Under the pieces are notes generated by a model. It was not told where the DNA came from. It saw nothing but the letters and a program-made list of their open reading frames with translations, and ran no database searches. From the NCBI RefSeq assembly GCF_018006725.1, contig NZ_JAGMXV010000016.1, positions 1-41,827 on the forward strand: a stretch of 41,827 nt of DNA, read 5' to 3'. The first letter of the stretch is position 1. Each line of letters opens with the position of its first letter. This document shows, piece after piece, positions 9,001-17,503 of this stretch. The translations under genes were made by a program, and so were the position numbers. The stretch comes from Rhizorhabdus sp. (GTDB lineage: Bacteria > Pseudomonadota > Alphaproteobacteria > Sphingomonadales > Sphingomonadaceae).

Positions 9001-12000
9001 GTCCCCGCCAAAGGTGGTGCCGCCTGTCAGGAACAGCGGCGCAGCGGAAAGGATGCTGGTACCGACCTGGCCGACACTGCTGAACTCGCCAGCGCGAACG
9101 ATCACGCTGCCGCCGGCGAGTCCTCCGCTGGCCTGTGTCATCCGCGCCGGAGCCAGATTTGCGCCGGCACCGATCAGGATGCTCTGCGAGAAGGGATCGG
9201 CCCCGCCGGATAGCGTGAAGTCGATATTGCCGCCGCCCATGTCGAGCACGGCGCTCTGGTTCTTCGGCGCAACGAGCAGCGATACTGTGCGCGACACCGC
9301 TCCGTCCGCGAGGACGTTCGTCGTGCCGCCATGGGTAATCGCGTTGACCTGCCCCGTGCCCGTCACGACCGTGATGTCGGTCGGGCCGGTCAGATCGATA
9401 CTGGCCTCTTCCGCTGCGACATAGGACACATTGCCGTTGGCGGTGACCGTACCACCCTGATTGATCGAGGGTGCCAGCGCCACGACATAGCCATCGGCGC
9501 TGACATCGTCCGACTCGATTCCGATCGACGCATTGGGGTCGGTGGGAATCAGAGGGGATTCGATTGAGATGAGGTCGGGGTTCGAGTTGAACGGATCGGA
9601 GAAGCCGATATCGACACTCGACAGGACGAGGCCGCCGACATCGATCAGCGCCGTAGAGCCGATCAGGATGCCGCCGGGGCTGTAGAACCAGACATTGCCG
9701 CCCGTACCCGTGAGGTTGTCGTTCGAATCGTATAGGCGGCTCTGAATCGTCCCGTTGAGAGCAACCCGGCGCGACGGATCGTTCGGCAGGATCCGGTTGA
9801 GAACCGTGAAGCCGCCCGTGTTCGTGACCGCATTGCGGAACAGAACAGACGAACTCGAGGGCAGGAAGACGATGTCTCCGCCGCCCACGCCTGCATCGTC
9901 GGGAGCCCAGTTGATGATCGCCGTCGGTGCATTGACGGTGATCGTGTCGCTGCCGGCGGAGCGGACGATATCATAGTCCTGGGTCGATAGCTGCCCAGGA
10001 TCACCGGCGAAACCGAACGAACCCGACGGCGGAGGCGGAGGCGGCGGCGGCGGGGGAGGAGAAATCGCTCCCTGCTGCACCGTGATCGAGAACATCATCG
10101 ATCCGGTCTGGTTGTTTGCGTCGGTGACGGTGACTTCGAAGGTATAAGGCCCGACTTCGGTCGGGATACCGGTGATGTTGCCGGCGGAATCGACCGTCAA
10201 ACCGGGTGGAACCGTACCGCCGGTAACCGCAAAGCTGTAAGGCGAAACGCCGCCGGCCGCGGCGATGAACTGGTTGTAGCTGCTGCCGGTTTCCGCATCG
10301 GGCAGGCTGCCGGGCGTATCGAAGCCGGGCGAGGTCGGCGGCGGGGGCGGCGAGGAACAGGTCGCGTTGATGTTGCATTCACCGGTGACCGTGCCGGTGT
10401 TGAGCGAATATTCCGCAGCGGTGATCGTACCCGTACCTGCGACGGCAAAGGTGATGCCGCGAGCGGGCATGTCGATCGCCAGATCGGTGCCCGATGGGTT
10501 GTTGAACAGGATCGCGCCATCGGTCGCGCTGATCAGATTGTCAGGATCGCTCGGTGGGACATCGGCACCGCTGCCGAAGATCGACACGGCTCCGCTCGAA
10601 GTGATGTCGCCACCATTGGCGAGGATCGAGAAGGTCCCGGCCGTGGAGAGGCCAGAGACGCCCCCCATGCCCGCGGTGCCGCTCATATTGGCGACGACGC
10701 CATTGAGCAGCATGTCTCCCAGAACCGTCGGCTGGTTGAACCGCGTGGTCGATTCGATGCCCAGAGAACCACCGGTGCCATTACCGCCAGCACCCGTCGT
10801 TTCGCTGCTGCCACCATCCCCGCCGGTACCGTTGGCCGTGAATGTGACCTGGCCCGAGATGCTCAGCCCCGGATCCGTAGCGTTCGAGCCGCGCGACAAG
10901 AGGGCGAGTTGTCCGCCCGTCGCAGAGCCGCCGGCACCGCCATCGCCCTGACCAGCCTCGGCCGACGTGCCACCGGTACCGCCGGCGCCCGCATCGGCGT
11001 TAGCGAAGACCGTGACGCCAGCCAATTGCACGCGCCCCTGCGTATCGACCGTGTCGGGACCGCTGACGAAACCGACCTGCGCGAAACCCGCCGTCGCATC
11101 GCCGCCCGCACCGCCGGCACCGCCCTGCGTCGGCCCCGAGGCGACCCCGCCACCGGTTCCGCCCGACCCGGCGGTGGCGCCCACGCTCAGCGTGACCGGA
11201 CCGCCCAGATCGAGCCGACCGAGCCCGGCCTGCGCGCCGAGGAAAATGGATCCGCCGGTTGCTGATCCACCGAAACCACCTGCGGCTCCGTCAGCTGCAT
11301 TTCCGCCAAAGCCGCCTGACCCAGTCGCGTTGAGGAAGAATTCGGTGCTGCTGGCAGTGACGCTGCCCAGTGCGCTGTCCCCGGTCAGCCCAGCGATGTT
11401 GGCGTCGCCGCCAATGCCCTCGCCCGCATCGCCGATGGTGCCAGCCGCATCGGCAAAGCTGGATCCACCCACACCATTGGCGTTCAGTGTCACCGTTACC
11501 CCGGTGATGTCGATCGTCCCGTCCGAGGCCGTGATGGCGGCGCCGTTGCCGCCGTTGATCAGATCGAAACCGGCCTGGCCCGTGCCACCACTATAGCCGC
11601 CCCCGCCCTGCCCGTTCGACTGGATAGTCGCACTGCCCATCGTGACCGCACTGCCTGTGCGGACCGTGACGCCGGCAAAGCCGCCCGTACCAGCACCGCC
11701 CACCGAATTGGTCAGCGCGACCCCGCCGGTCACCGCATCGCCGCCGCCGCCGTCGGCAATCAGCAGCACACTGCCAACCGTCATGGTGGTTCCACCGATT
11801 GCCGCAATATTGGCGATGCCGCCCTGGCCATCGCCGCCGCTCGTCTCGCCCTGCCCGCCATAGCCGTTGGCGAACAGACTTACCCCCGAGTTGGCGGTAA
11901 TCGTGCCGGCTCCTCCGCCGAAGATCAGGTCACCGCCAAGACCCGCTCCACCGTCCGTCACCGGGGAGCCGCCACCCGTACCGGAGCCGGACATGAAGAC

Positions 12001-14232
12001 GCTTCCGCCGAAGTCGATCGACCCACCGGACGCGACGACCACGCTGGCGTTGCCACCCGTTCCGGTGCCGCCGGCGCCGAAGAGGTTTGCACCACCGGCC
12101 CCGTCCATAGCGATGCTCACCCCGGCCAGAGTGAGCGTCCCGCCATCCGCCCGGGCACCGAAGCGGCCGCCCGTCGCGCTGCCGCCGCCGTTGGATTCGC
12201 CATTGGCAACCGTTGCGTCGCCAGCAAAGGAAAGTGTGTCACGCACCGTAACCGTCGCGCCGTTGGACGCAATGATGTCGAAACCACCGCCCCGGGCATT
12301 GCCGGACAGGCTGCCACCCATCGAGTCGCCGCCATTGGCGGAGGTGTCGACGAAGAGACCCACCGGGTTCTGCGCGGTACCGAAATCGATGCTGCCCGTC
12401 CCGCCCGAAGCGCTTATCCCGACATATCCGCGGCTCGTGCCCTCGCCGGGGAAAACGGACAGGGCACTGCCCCCGGCACCGCTGCTGCTTCCGCCGCCAC
12501 GGCCGAGCGCGACGAGGGAAGCGACTCCGCTGTCGGTCAGGCTGATCTGCCCGTCCGTCGCGGTCAGCAGGATCTCGCCCGCCAGGCCATTGCCGCCACT
12601 GCCCTGCATGGCTCCTGCACCGAAACCTGACGCACTGACATCGAGACTGCCCGACGCGATCGCACCGCCGGTCAGCGCGTTGACCAGCACGCGGCCACCG
12701 ACCCCGTCGCCTCCGTTGATGCTGCCCGACACGGCGCCACTGCCACCATCGGCCTCGATGCTCAGCAACGCCCCGATATTGATGGCCGCGCCGGTGCCCT
12801 GCGCCTGGACGGTGACGTTACCTGCCGTGCCCGTTCCGCCGTCTCCGCCATTGGCGCTGGTGGCGATGCTAACCGATCCCGCCGAAATGGTGCCGCCAGC
12901 ACCCGCGAGCAGCGAAACGTTGCCGCCCGTTACCGAGCTGCTGCTCTCTACTACGCCGGTCTCGATCGAGAGAAGCCCAGCCACGCTGACATTGCCGGCT
13001 GTCGTATCGATCACGATATCCGTGCCGCTGCCATTAGCGGCATCGATCGCAGCCTGGTCTGTGAACGTCGTGCCAGAGATGGTGAGATCACGCGACGCGC
13101 CGATATAGGCACGAGCACCAACCGATCCGCCTTGGACGCGTACCGTACCAGTGCCCGCTGCTGCAGGCGGTCCGGACGGACCGAAACCTCCGGACACGAC
13201 ATCGTTGCCCGCAGACAGGACGACACCCTGATCGGACACGGAGGCGCCACCGGCTTCCGAAAATTCGAGCGAGCCACCCGTGAGCAGCATGGTCAGCGCC
13301 TGATTCTTCGGAACCGCGACGAGATAGATTCCGCGGCTCGTACCCGAACCCTGCGGGGTGACGACGGTCGTGCCGTCATGCGTCAGCGCATCGGCCGATC
13401 CGGTGCCGACCGGGATCGAGATGTCGAACAAGCCGTTGGAGAAGGTAAGGTCGGCCTGCTCGGCCGCGACATAAGCGACACTTCCCTGCGAGGCGACCGT
13501 GCCCGACTGGACGATGCGCGGCGCGAGCACGCCGACATAGTTCGACGCCTGGAAGTTGGCCGTCTGGATTTCCACGGTGCGTCCGGCATCGCTGGCGCCG
13601 AGCGAGACGACATCGGGGTTGGGACCCGACCCGCCGAAGTCGATCGGCACGCTGGACAGGACGATCCCGCCGACGTCGATAGAGGCGGAAGCCCCGACGA
13701 GAAGTCCGCCCGGGCTGTAGAACCAGACATTGCCGCCGGTGCCGATCAGATTGTTGCTGCCGTCATAGAGCCGGCTGTTGATCGCGCCGTTGAGGGCGAC
13801 GGCGCGGGTCGGATCGTTCGGGAGAATGCGGTTGAGGACGGTGAAACCGCCCTGCAGCGAGGGATCGTTACGATAATTGGCGGTGGTGCCCGAAGGAAGG
13901 AAGTCGATAGCCGCGCCGCCGGACTGGGTGTCGGTGGGCGTCCAGGTGATGATCGAGGTCGCATTGCTGACCGTGATCGTGTCGGTGCTTTCGCTTTGCG
14001 AAATGAAGACGCCCGCACCGGCGCTGGCGCTGCCGGCGAAGGCGCCGTTCGCAGCGAGAGTCTCACGGGCGGGGAAGGCAAGGATCGTAGCCATTGCCAG
14101 CGCGGAGGTGAGCGTCCGGCTGTTGCCGCCACCGCGCGCCGCGCGTCCGAACGGATCGGCCTTGCCTCGCCGGAGCAGCGACGGTTCACTGCCCAGCTGT
14201 CCGTTACCGCGTCCCGTGCCCCGCTTTGTCAT
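6067..14232 (-). CDS. Giant two-partner secretion exoprotein (TpsA) with duplicated filamentous-haemagglutinin secretion domain
   Basis: This is a 2721-residue exported protein. The start at 14232 is chosen because GGGGGAC lies just upstream. It has a long basic N-region and signal peptide (hydrophobic core near residues 42-56, ending LAANGAFA). Secretion domain 1 (about 60-200, with GGNVWFYSPGG) is followed by some 1000 residues of Gly/Ser-rich repeats of beta-helix type. A putative Ig-like (He_PIG) domain follows (about 1305-1385, LTVDSAGNITGIPTEVGPYT), then secretion domain 2 (about 1404-1545) and a second repeat block. Near the end is a proline tract (about 2470-2560, with VSPPPPPEV units) and a Ser/Gly-rich tail of some 155 residues. 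There is no C-terminal beta-barrel, so export depends on TpsB encoded in the same operon. It is probably an adhesin or surface matrix protein. Confidence 0.9.
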   Translation of the reverse strand: MTKRGTGRGNGQLGSEPSLLRRGKADPFGRAARGGGNSRTLTSALAMATILAFPARETLAANGAFAGSASAGAGVFISQSESTDTITVSNATSIITWTPTDTQSGGAAIDFLPSGTTANYRNDPSLQGGFTVLNRILPNDPTRAVALNGAINSRLYDGSNNLIGTGGNVWFYSPGGLLVGASASIDVGGIVLSSVPIDFGGSGPNPDVVSLGASDAGRTVEIQTANFQASNYVGVLAPRIVQSGTVASQGSVAYVAAEQADLTFSNGLFDISIPVGTGSADALTHDGTTVVTPQGSGTSRGIYLVAVPKNQALTMLLTGGSLEFSEAGGASVSDQGVVLSAGNDVVSGGFGPSGPPAAAGTGTVRVQGGSVGARAYIGASRDLTISGTTFTDQAAIDAANGSGTDIVIDTTAGNVSVAGLLSIETGVVESSSSVTGGNVSLLAGAGGTISAGSVSIATSANGGDGGTGTAGNVTVQAQGTGAAINIGALLSIEADGGSGAVSGSINGGDGVGGRVLVNALTGGAIASGSLDVSASGFGAGAMQGSGGNGLAGEILLTATDGQISLTDSGVASLVALGRGGGSSSGAGGSALSVFPGEGTSRGYVGISASGGTGSIDFGTAQNPVGLFVDTSANGGDSMGGSLSGNARGGGFDIIASNGATVTVRDTLSFAGDATVANGESNGGGSATGGRFGARADGGTLTLAGVSIAMDGAGGANLFGAGGTGTGGNASVVVASGGSIDFGGSVFMSGSGTGGGSPVTDGGAGLGGDLIFGGGAGTITANSGVSLFANGYGGQGETSGGDGQGGIANIAAIGGTTMTVGSVLLIADGGGGDAVTGGVALTNSVGGAGTGGFAGVTVRTGSAVTMGSATIQSNGQGGGGYSGGTGQAGFDLINGGNGAAITASDGTIDITGVTVTLNANGVGGSSFADAAGTIGDAGEGIGGDANIAGLTGDSALGSVTASSTEFFLNATGSGGFGGNAADGAAGGFGGSATGGSIFLGAQAGLGRLDLGGPVTLSVGATAGSGGTGGGVASGPTQGGAGGAGGDATAGFAQVGFVSGPDTVDTQGRVQLAGVTVFANADAGAGGTGGTSAEAGQGDGGAGGSATGGQLALLSRGSNATDPGLSISGQVTFTANGTGGDGGSSETTGAGGNGTGGSLGIESTTRFNQPTVLGDMLLNGVVANMSGTAGMGGVSGLSTAGTFSILANGGDITSSGAVSIFGSGADVPPSDPDNLISATDGAILFNNPSGTDLAIDMPARGITFAVAGTGTITAAEYSLNTGTVTGECNINATCSSPPPPPTSPGFDTPGSLPDAETGSSYNQFIAAAGGVSPYSFAVTGGTVPPGLTVDSAGNITGIPTEVGPYTFEVTVTDANNQTGSMMFSITVQQGAISPPPPPPPPPPPSGSFGFAGDPGQLSTQDYDIVRSAGSDTITVNAPTAIINWAPDDAGVGGGDIVFLPSSSSVLFRNAVTNTGGFTVLNRILPNDPSRRVALNGTIQSRLYDSNDNLTGTGGNVWFYSPGGILIGSTALIDVGGLVLSSVDIGFSDPFNSNPDLISIESPLIPTDPNASIGIESDDVSADGYVVALAPSINQGGTVTANGNVSYVAAEEASIDLTGPTDITVVTGTGQVNAITHGGTTNVLADGAVSRTVSLLVAPKNQSAVLDMGGGNIDFTLSGGADPFSQSILIGAGANLAPARMTQASGGLAGGSVIVRAGEFSSVGQVGTSILSAAPLFLTGGTTFGGDLSIGSIGGGVTFGVTDGASFFDGGVSINSAGNVVIAASGATGSLNFAGDVSVDTSRSESGEGVGASASSVTIEANGQDSMVEILGNLEIFTSAFGGGATSGAGGAGTGGAILISAINGSINLNGATFTAIGSGGSGGTAGGVGTGGSLTINASGGGISFAGPIQANLAGSGGVATAAGGTGGNATGGGFSATAGGGTIGFGNLSVSANGEGGTSIGGVGGIGTGGNVFITAANHDISMGLADLGATGFGGMGRNGGGEGRGGTVLVQANNATTISATTLNLTAIGVGGNSGFNSFSDAPEGAAGGLGRGGGAAIQANRATITVSSSAQVDTSGEGGSGDNGGDGLGGTATDFSLGSYVDTTSGTLNFNGSGITILSNGTGGQARASASGVVGTAGAGRGGYAELLSFRDSANPSTSTINATTATVSASGFGASAGTASASGTTGGIGGEATGGEVVIGGYAGYSTVSIGTTVAQAIAIGGLGGDGVTGATGGAGGRGGDATGGRVDLGIFSGPTTTVTQGNGSFGNTQIAVYAEGGDGGTGAATNAAGVNGVGGAGGNAVGGSTAILARGVPVTLGTTLVNASATSGSGGTGAAGPGGSGTAQGGSFAAIASYRFDGDTGSNYLPLTAGDLTISSINGDVSGYGPLSAAGSFLINTAGGDLEVLTNVQVAAGGTATAPEPSEVSAGNGTLSINTFALNGSGPIGFFLDPNGTLSIQTCTVNSQACAAPVPRNPPPPPPPPPPPPPPPPPPPPVSPPPPPEVPPPPPPVSPPPPPEVPPPPPPPPPPVSPPPPPEVPPPPPPPPEVPPPPPPSVEEPVVMQTVMRETTIITTSIQSSLTGTRVAGGSVGTSSGGLAGFGSSSGGGSTTSSGSSSSSGSSSSSGSSSSEASGGTGSASSSAASSDSGSGEGSVADEGGDEDGSESSSAGGSGNSVAGPNVLIDLSRVGSPNVEVDTPITSGGNSSLWPGADGVADVPGN
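6560..6812 (-). repeat. Proline-tract coding repeat (GGC/GGA-rich triplet repeat)
   Basis: A stretch of about 250 bases is made almost only of GGC, GGA and GGT triplets on the plus strand. It encodes runs of 5 to about 20 prolines separated by VS and EV on the minus strand. Larger units (PPPPPEV, PPPPPVS) recur at least four times. Length changes by slippage in steps of three would keep the tpsA frame. Confidence 0.85.
9600..10025 (-). repeat. Second copy of the TPS secretion domain inside tpsA
   Basis: This codes for a segment closely matching the N-terminal secretion domain of the same protein. It shares GGFTVLNRILPNDP, VALNG, SRLYD and GGNVWFYSPGG and ends in VGGLVLSSVDI. The DNA is also similar (for example GGGCTGTAGAACCAGACATT in both copies), which points to a fairly recent internal duplication. 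It starts about 60 bases after the Ig-like domain, joined by a short proline linker. Confidence 0.85.
13635..14046 (-). repeat. First copy of the TPS secretion domain inside tpsA
   Basis: This is the N-terminal filamentous-haemagglutinin secretion domain directly after the signal peptide, with the motif pair FTVLNRILPNDP and GGNVWFYSPGG and the end VGGIVLSSVPI. TpsB POTRA domains recognise this part of TpsA proteins. It is paired with the second copy at 9600-10025. Confidence 0.85.
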
Positions 14233-14277
14233 GCCGTCCCCCAACGAACCAATCCCCGCCCGTATCAATGCGCCCCG

Positions 14278-17200
14278 TTACTGCGCCGTCGATGTCGTCC
14301 CCGCTGCCGCCGTGGCCGGAAGCAGCGCCCGCTGACCATCGCCGACGATCGCGAAGGCCGACCAGTAATAAGGGTGAGACGTGTTCTGATCGTCCATCAA
14401 TCCCACCTGTGCATTCCGCATGGCCGTCGCCATCGGCGTCCCTGGCGGCGCGGTGAAGAGGCCGGTGATCAGCCGCTTCGTGGCGTTGAAATCGTCCGGC
14501 ACCGGCCAGTGGCTGGCAACGACGGTCCGAGCGCCCGCGCCCACAAAAGCACGTACGAGACCATCGAGCGCAAAGTTGCCGCCGGTCGTGACACCCGCCT
14601 CGCGGGTCGCGCCGACCGTCGCCATGCCGGCGGTATCGCAGGCCGACAGGACCACAACGTCTGCGTCGAGCTTGAGGTCGAAGATTTCCTTGAACGACAA
14701 CAGGCCATCGGACGTGCCGCCGCCGAACGAAGTCAGCAGCGCCGGTCGAGCCGGGCATTCCGGCCGCGGCGCCGTGACGAGGCCGTGCGTCGCGAAGTGG
14801 ATGATCCGGTACTGCGCCAGATCGTTCATGCCGATGATGGTCGAATCCGAGAAGTCCGCCCCGACGACCAGCTTCGACTTGTCCTGGCCGATGATGCCGC
14901 TCGCGAGATAGAGTTCGGACGAGGAGATCGGGTTGTTCCAGTTGCTGAGCGGCCACGCGCACTCGTCGGCCTGCGACGGTGGCGGCACGAAGAAGGGGTT
15001 GAGCGCCGGGCGCGCATTTTCGCCCATGCCCAGATAGCCCATCGCCGCCTTGGAGCTGGCGACATCGCGCCCGTCGACGAAGGAGCGCGGGCTGACCACC
15101 GTCGAGACGTCCCGCTCGCGGCCGAGCCAGGCGACCCCGCGGAAATCGAAATCGTCGGCATTGGGCTTCTTCAGCCGCGCCAGATAGGCATCGACACCCG
15201 CCTGTTCGATCGGCAGCAAATTCGCCGGCAGCTGCAGCAGCGGGCCATCGGGCTCGAAGATGAAGTTTCGCACCTGATGCAGTTCGGCATCGACCGGCTG
15301 CATCAGCGTCACATAGAGCTTCCGCGCCAGAACAACGTCGAACGGATAGGTGGCGACCTGTCCATTCTCGATCTTCACGACCGAGTCGCGGATCTTGGCG
15401 ACGGTGTCCTCGAGCTCCTTGGTGGTGATGTCGAGCTTCCACGCCTTCGCCACCGTCGGTGAAACGAACATAGCGTAGGCATCCTGCCCGACAAGCGTGA
15501 CCTTGTAATAGCCATCGCCGGGACGCAGCGCCTTCTGCAATTCATCGACGCCCATCGTCGAGGGCGACAAGACGCGGTAGCGCGGGAATTTGGCGAGCTT
15601 CGCCTGAAGCGCGGTCTGGTCGCGCGAATAGCGGGCAAGGCGCCCGCGCGCTTCTTCCAGTGCGGTGCGATCGGCCGGAGTCGGCGCCGGCAGCGACGCG
15701 AGGCGCGCCACGTCGCCGGTCGCACGGGCGATGTAGCGTGACAGCGTCACCGACTGACGGAACAGGCCGGCCGCCTCGTCATCGCCGCCCGACAATTCGC
15801 GCGCGAGCAGCGCCTGGGTCTGGGCGATGCCCGGCCGCAGCATCAGCTGGCTGGCGGTGAACATCTGCGCGACGGCCTTGGGATCGCTGGCCGACCGCTC
15901 GGCGAGCAGGCGAAAATAGGGACGCAGCAGCGTCCGGATCGACGACATCGCGCCGGGGACATTTTCCGACGCCCCGATCAGCTCGCCATAGAGCGTCATC
16001 GCCCGGTCACCCTGCCCGTGACGGCTCAGGAAGCCGGCGAAACGCGCCTTGGCGCCCAGCGCGACGGCGGTGTTCGGATATTGGATCTCCACCACCTGCA
16101 ACGAGTCTGCGAACAGCCGCTCGGCCTCCTCGATGCGCCCTTCGGCCTCGGCGGTCAGCGCCAGTTCGCTTTGCACGCTAGACCGCAGCCAGCCGGTGCT
16201 GTTGATCTTGCCTTCGCGCACCGCCTGCATCGCCGTGACGGCTTCGTCGAAGCTGGTGCGCGCCTCGGCATATTTCTTCTGCGCGCGGAAGACGACGCCA
16301 CGCAGGAGCAGCGCCTGCGCGTCGAGGATCTGGGCGCGCTCGAACGGCTGGATCGACCCGTCGAGCCCGGCGACCTGGTTGATCGCTCCGCCCTCGCGGT
16401 TGAGGTCGTCGGCCACAGTCTCGCTGATCTCGCCTTGGGCAAGCTTGGCGTCGGCGGTCTGAACCGCCTCGATCTCGGCAACCGGCTTGGCGAGTTCCGC
16501 AAGCGCGCGGTCCAGCTTGCCCTGGTTCAGATAATGGATCGCATAGAAGTTGCGCAGCATGCGCCCGACCACCGGATCGACGAGCGCCGACGGCGTCGCG
16601 GCACGCGCAAACAGCGCATCCGCCGTGGAGAAATTTCGCTGGTTCGATTCCTGAAGGGCCTGGTTGGCAAGATATTCGGACAGGCGCGACTGGGCCTTGG
16701 ACGAGCCGGCGTCACGCTCGACCAGCGCCTCGAAAAATTCCGCCGCCTCGGCATAGGAACCGTCGTTGTTGCGCGCATAGGCTTCGGCCAGCGCGCTTTC
16801 GCTGTCCAGCGCGCCCGCCTGCACGCGGGCAAAGGCTGCGGGATCGCCGGCAGAGGTGGTCGCCACCTGCACCTCGCCCTTGACGATGCGATCGGCGACG
16901 AGGGTCCGCAGGCCCAGTTGCATGGCGCTGTCATAGCCGCCGAGGCCGGCTGCAACATAATCGCTGCGTGCGTCCGAATGGATGTAGATCTTGTAGGACA
17001 GCTGATTGGCATCGACGCATTCGCGCATCTGCACCTTACCCAGCCCCTCGATGTCCACCGCTTCCGGGCGCTGGCAGGTCAGCGGCGCATCGGCGCTGGC
17101 GATCACGCGCTGGACCGGATCGTCGCCATTTTTGCGCAGGGCGAACAGGCGGCCGACCGGGGACGCCGCATCGCGACACACGACGCGATAGCCGCGGTCG

Positions 17201-17385
17201 AACATGGTCGCAAGGACCGGCCCGACCGACCGGTTCTGCGCCGTACAGAGCACGCCCGTGGTGCCGATCCGGAAGCTGTTGCGTAGCGAAAGCGGGGTCG
17301 ACTGCGCCGCGATGGCGGGAGCCGGCAGAACCAAGGCCAGCGAGGCGATCAGCACCGTGCCGAGTGCGGAGCGGCGATTACGCAT
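14278..17385 (-). CDS. Exported TPR-CHAT protein (caspase-like cysteine peptidase fold)
   Basis: This is a 1035-residue protein. The start at 17385 (MRNRRSALGTVL) has GGGAGG nine bases upstream; the in-frame ATG at 17394 touches that site and is less likely. A signal peptide (to about residue 28, PAIAAQS) sends it to the periplasm. Residues of about 190-600 contain TPR-like helical repeats (for example NNDGSYAEAAEFFEALV). The C-terminal third is a CHAT domain with the dyad His867 (HFATHG) and Cys916 (VVLSACDTAG), then GGNFALDGLVRAFVGAGART and ASHWPV. The gene lies between tpsB and tpsA, 45 bases before tpsA, so a role in processing, quality control or release of TpsA is a reasonable inference. 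No substrate is known. Confidence 0.9.
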   Translation of the reverse strand: MRNRRSALGTVLIASLALVLPAPAIAAQSTPLSLRNSFRIGTTGVLCTAQNRSVGPVLATMFDRGYRVVCRDAASPVGRLFALRKNGDDPVQRVIASADAPLTCQRPEAVDIEGLGKVQMRECVDANQLSYKIYIHSDARSDYVAAGLGGYDSAMQLGLRTLVADRIVKGEVQVATTSAGDPAAFARVQAGALDSESALAEAYARNNDGSYAEAAEFFEALVERDAGSSKAQSRLSEYLANQALQESNQRNFSTADALFARAATPSALVDPVVGRMLRNFYAIHYLNQGKLDRALAELAKPVAEIEAVQTADAKLAQGEISETVADDLNREGGAINQVAGLDGSIQPFERAQILDAQALLLRGVVFRAQKKYAEARTSFDEAVTAMQAVREGKINSTGWLRSSVQSELALTAEAEGRIEEAERLFADSLQVVEIQYPNTAVALGAKARFAGFLSRHGQGDRAMTLYGELIGASENVPGAMSSIRTLLRPYFRLLAERSASDPKAVAQMFTASQLMLRPGIAQTQALLARELSGGDDEAAGLFRQSVTLSRYIARATGDVARLASLPAPTPADRTALEEARGRLARYSRDQTALQAKLAKFPRYRVLSPSTMGVDELQKALRPGDGYYKVTLVGQDAYAMFVSPTVAKAWKLDITTKELEDTVAKIRDSVVKIENGQVATYPFDVVLARKLYVTLMQPVDAELHQVRNFIFEPDGPLLQLPANLLPIEQAGVDAYLARLKKPNADDFDFRGVAWLGRERDVSTVVSPRSFVDGRDVASSKAAMGYLGMGENARPALNPFFVPPPSQADECAWPLSNWNNPISSSELYLASGIIGQDKSKLVVGADFSDSTIIGMNDLAQYRIIHFATHGLVTAPRPECPARPALLTSFGGGTSDGLLSFKEIFDLKLDADVVVLSACDTAGMATVGATREAGVTTGGNFALDGLVRAFVGAGARTVVASHWPVPDDFNATKRLITGLFTAPPGTPMATAMRNAQVGLMDDQNTSHPYYWSAFAIVGDGQRALLPATAAAGTTSTAQ

Positions 17386-17503
17386 GAAGGACATCCTCCC
17401 GGAGCATCACGGGATTCTTGCGCCCGGACGCGAAATGGACATGAAAACCGATCGACGCCTCCCGCGCCGCCAGCTTGGGCAGAGGCGCGGCAGGGGCGGA
17501 CAT
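17378..17503 (-). CDS. Possible 41-residue coupled small protein between tpsB and the CHAT gene
   Basis: This short frame starts with ATG overlapping the tpsB stop (TGATG) and ends in a TAA that overlaps the start of the CHAT gene (ATGCGTAA). GGGAG lies eight bases before its ATG. The predicted peptide begins MSAPAAPLPKLAARE and ends MLREDVLHA; it has no signal peptide or membrane segment and I do not recognise it. The double overlap could mean true translational coupling, or it could be a ribosome bridge that simply carries translation from tpsB to the CHAT gene. It fills the only sizeable gap in the operon. Confidence 0.35.
   Translation of the reverse strand: MSAPAAPLPKLAAREASIGFHVHFASGRKNPVMLREDVLHA

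Noticed and set aside
6541..9213. Very long plus-strand open frame antisense to tpsA
   Set aside because: It mirrors the Gly-rich, high-G+C repeats of tpsA, is Arg/Asp-rich without domain signs, and the minus frame has a signal peptide, family domains and operon context.
13132..15462. Plus-strand frame across the tpsA start and CHAT gene
   Set aside because: It crosses two real genes on the other strand, with no start site and composition typical of an antisense frame.
16018..17286. Plus-strand frame of 422 codons antisense to the CHAT gene
   Set aside because: It is antisense to conserved TPR and signal-peptide coding, and has no recognisable family.
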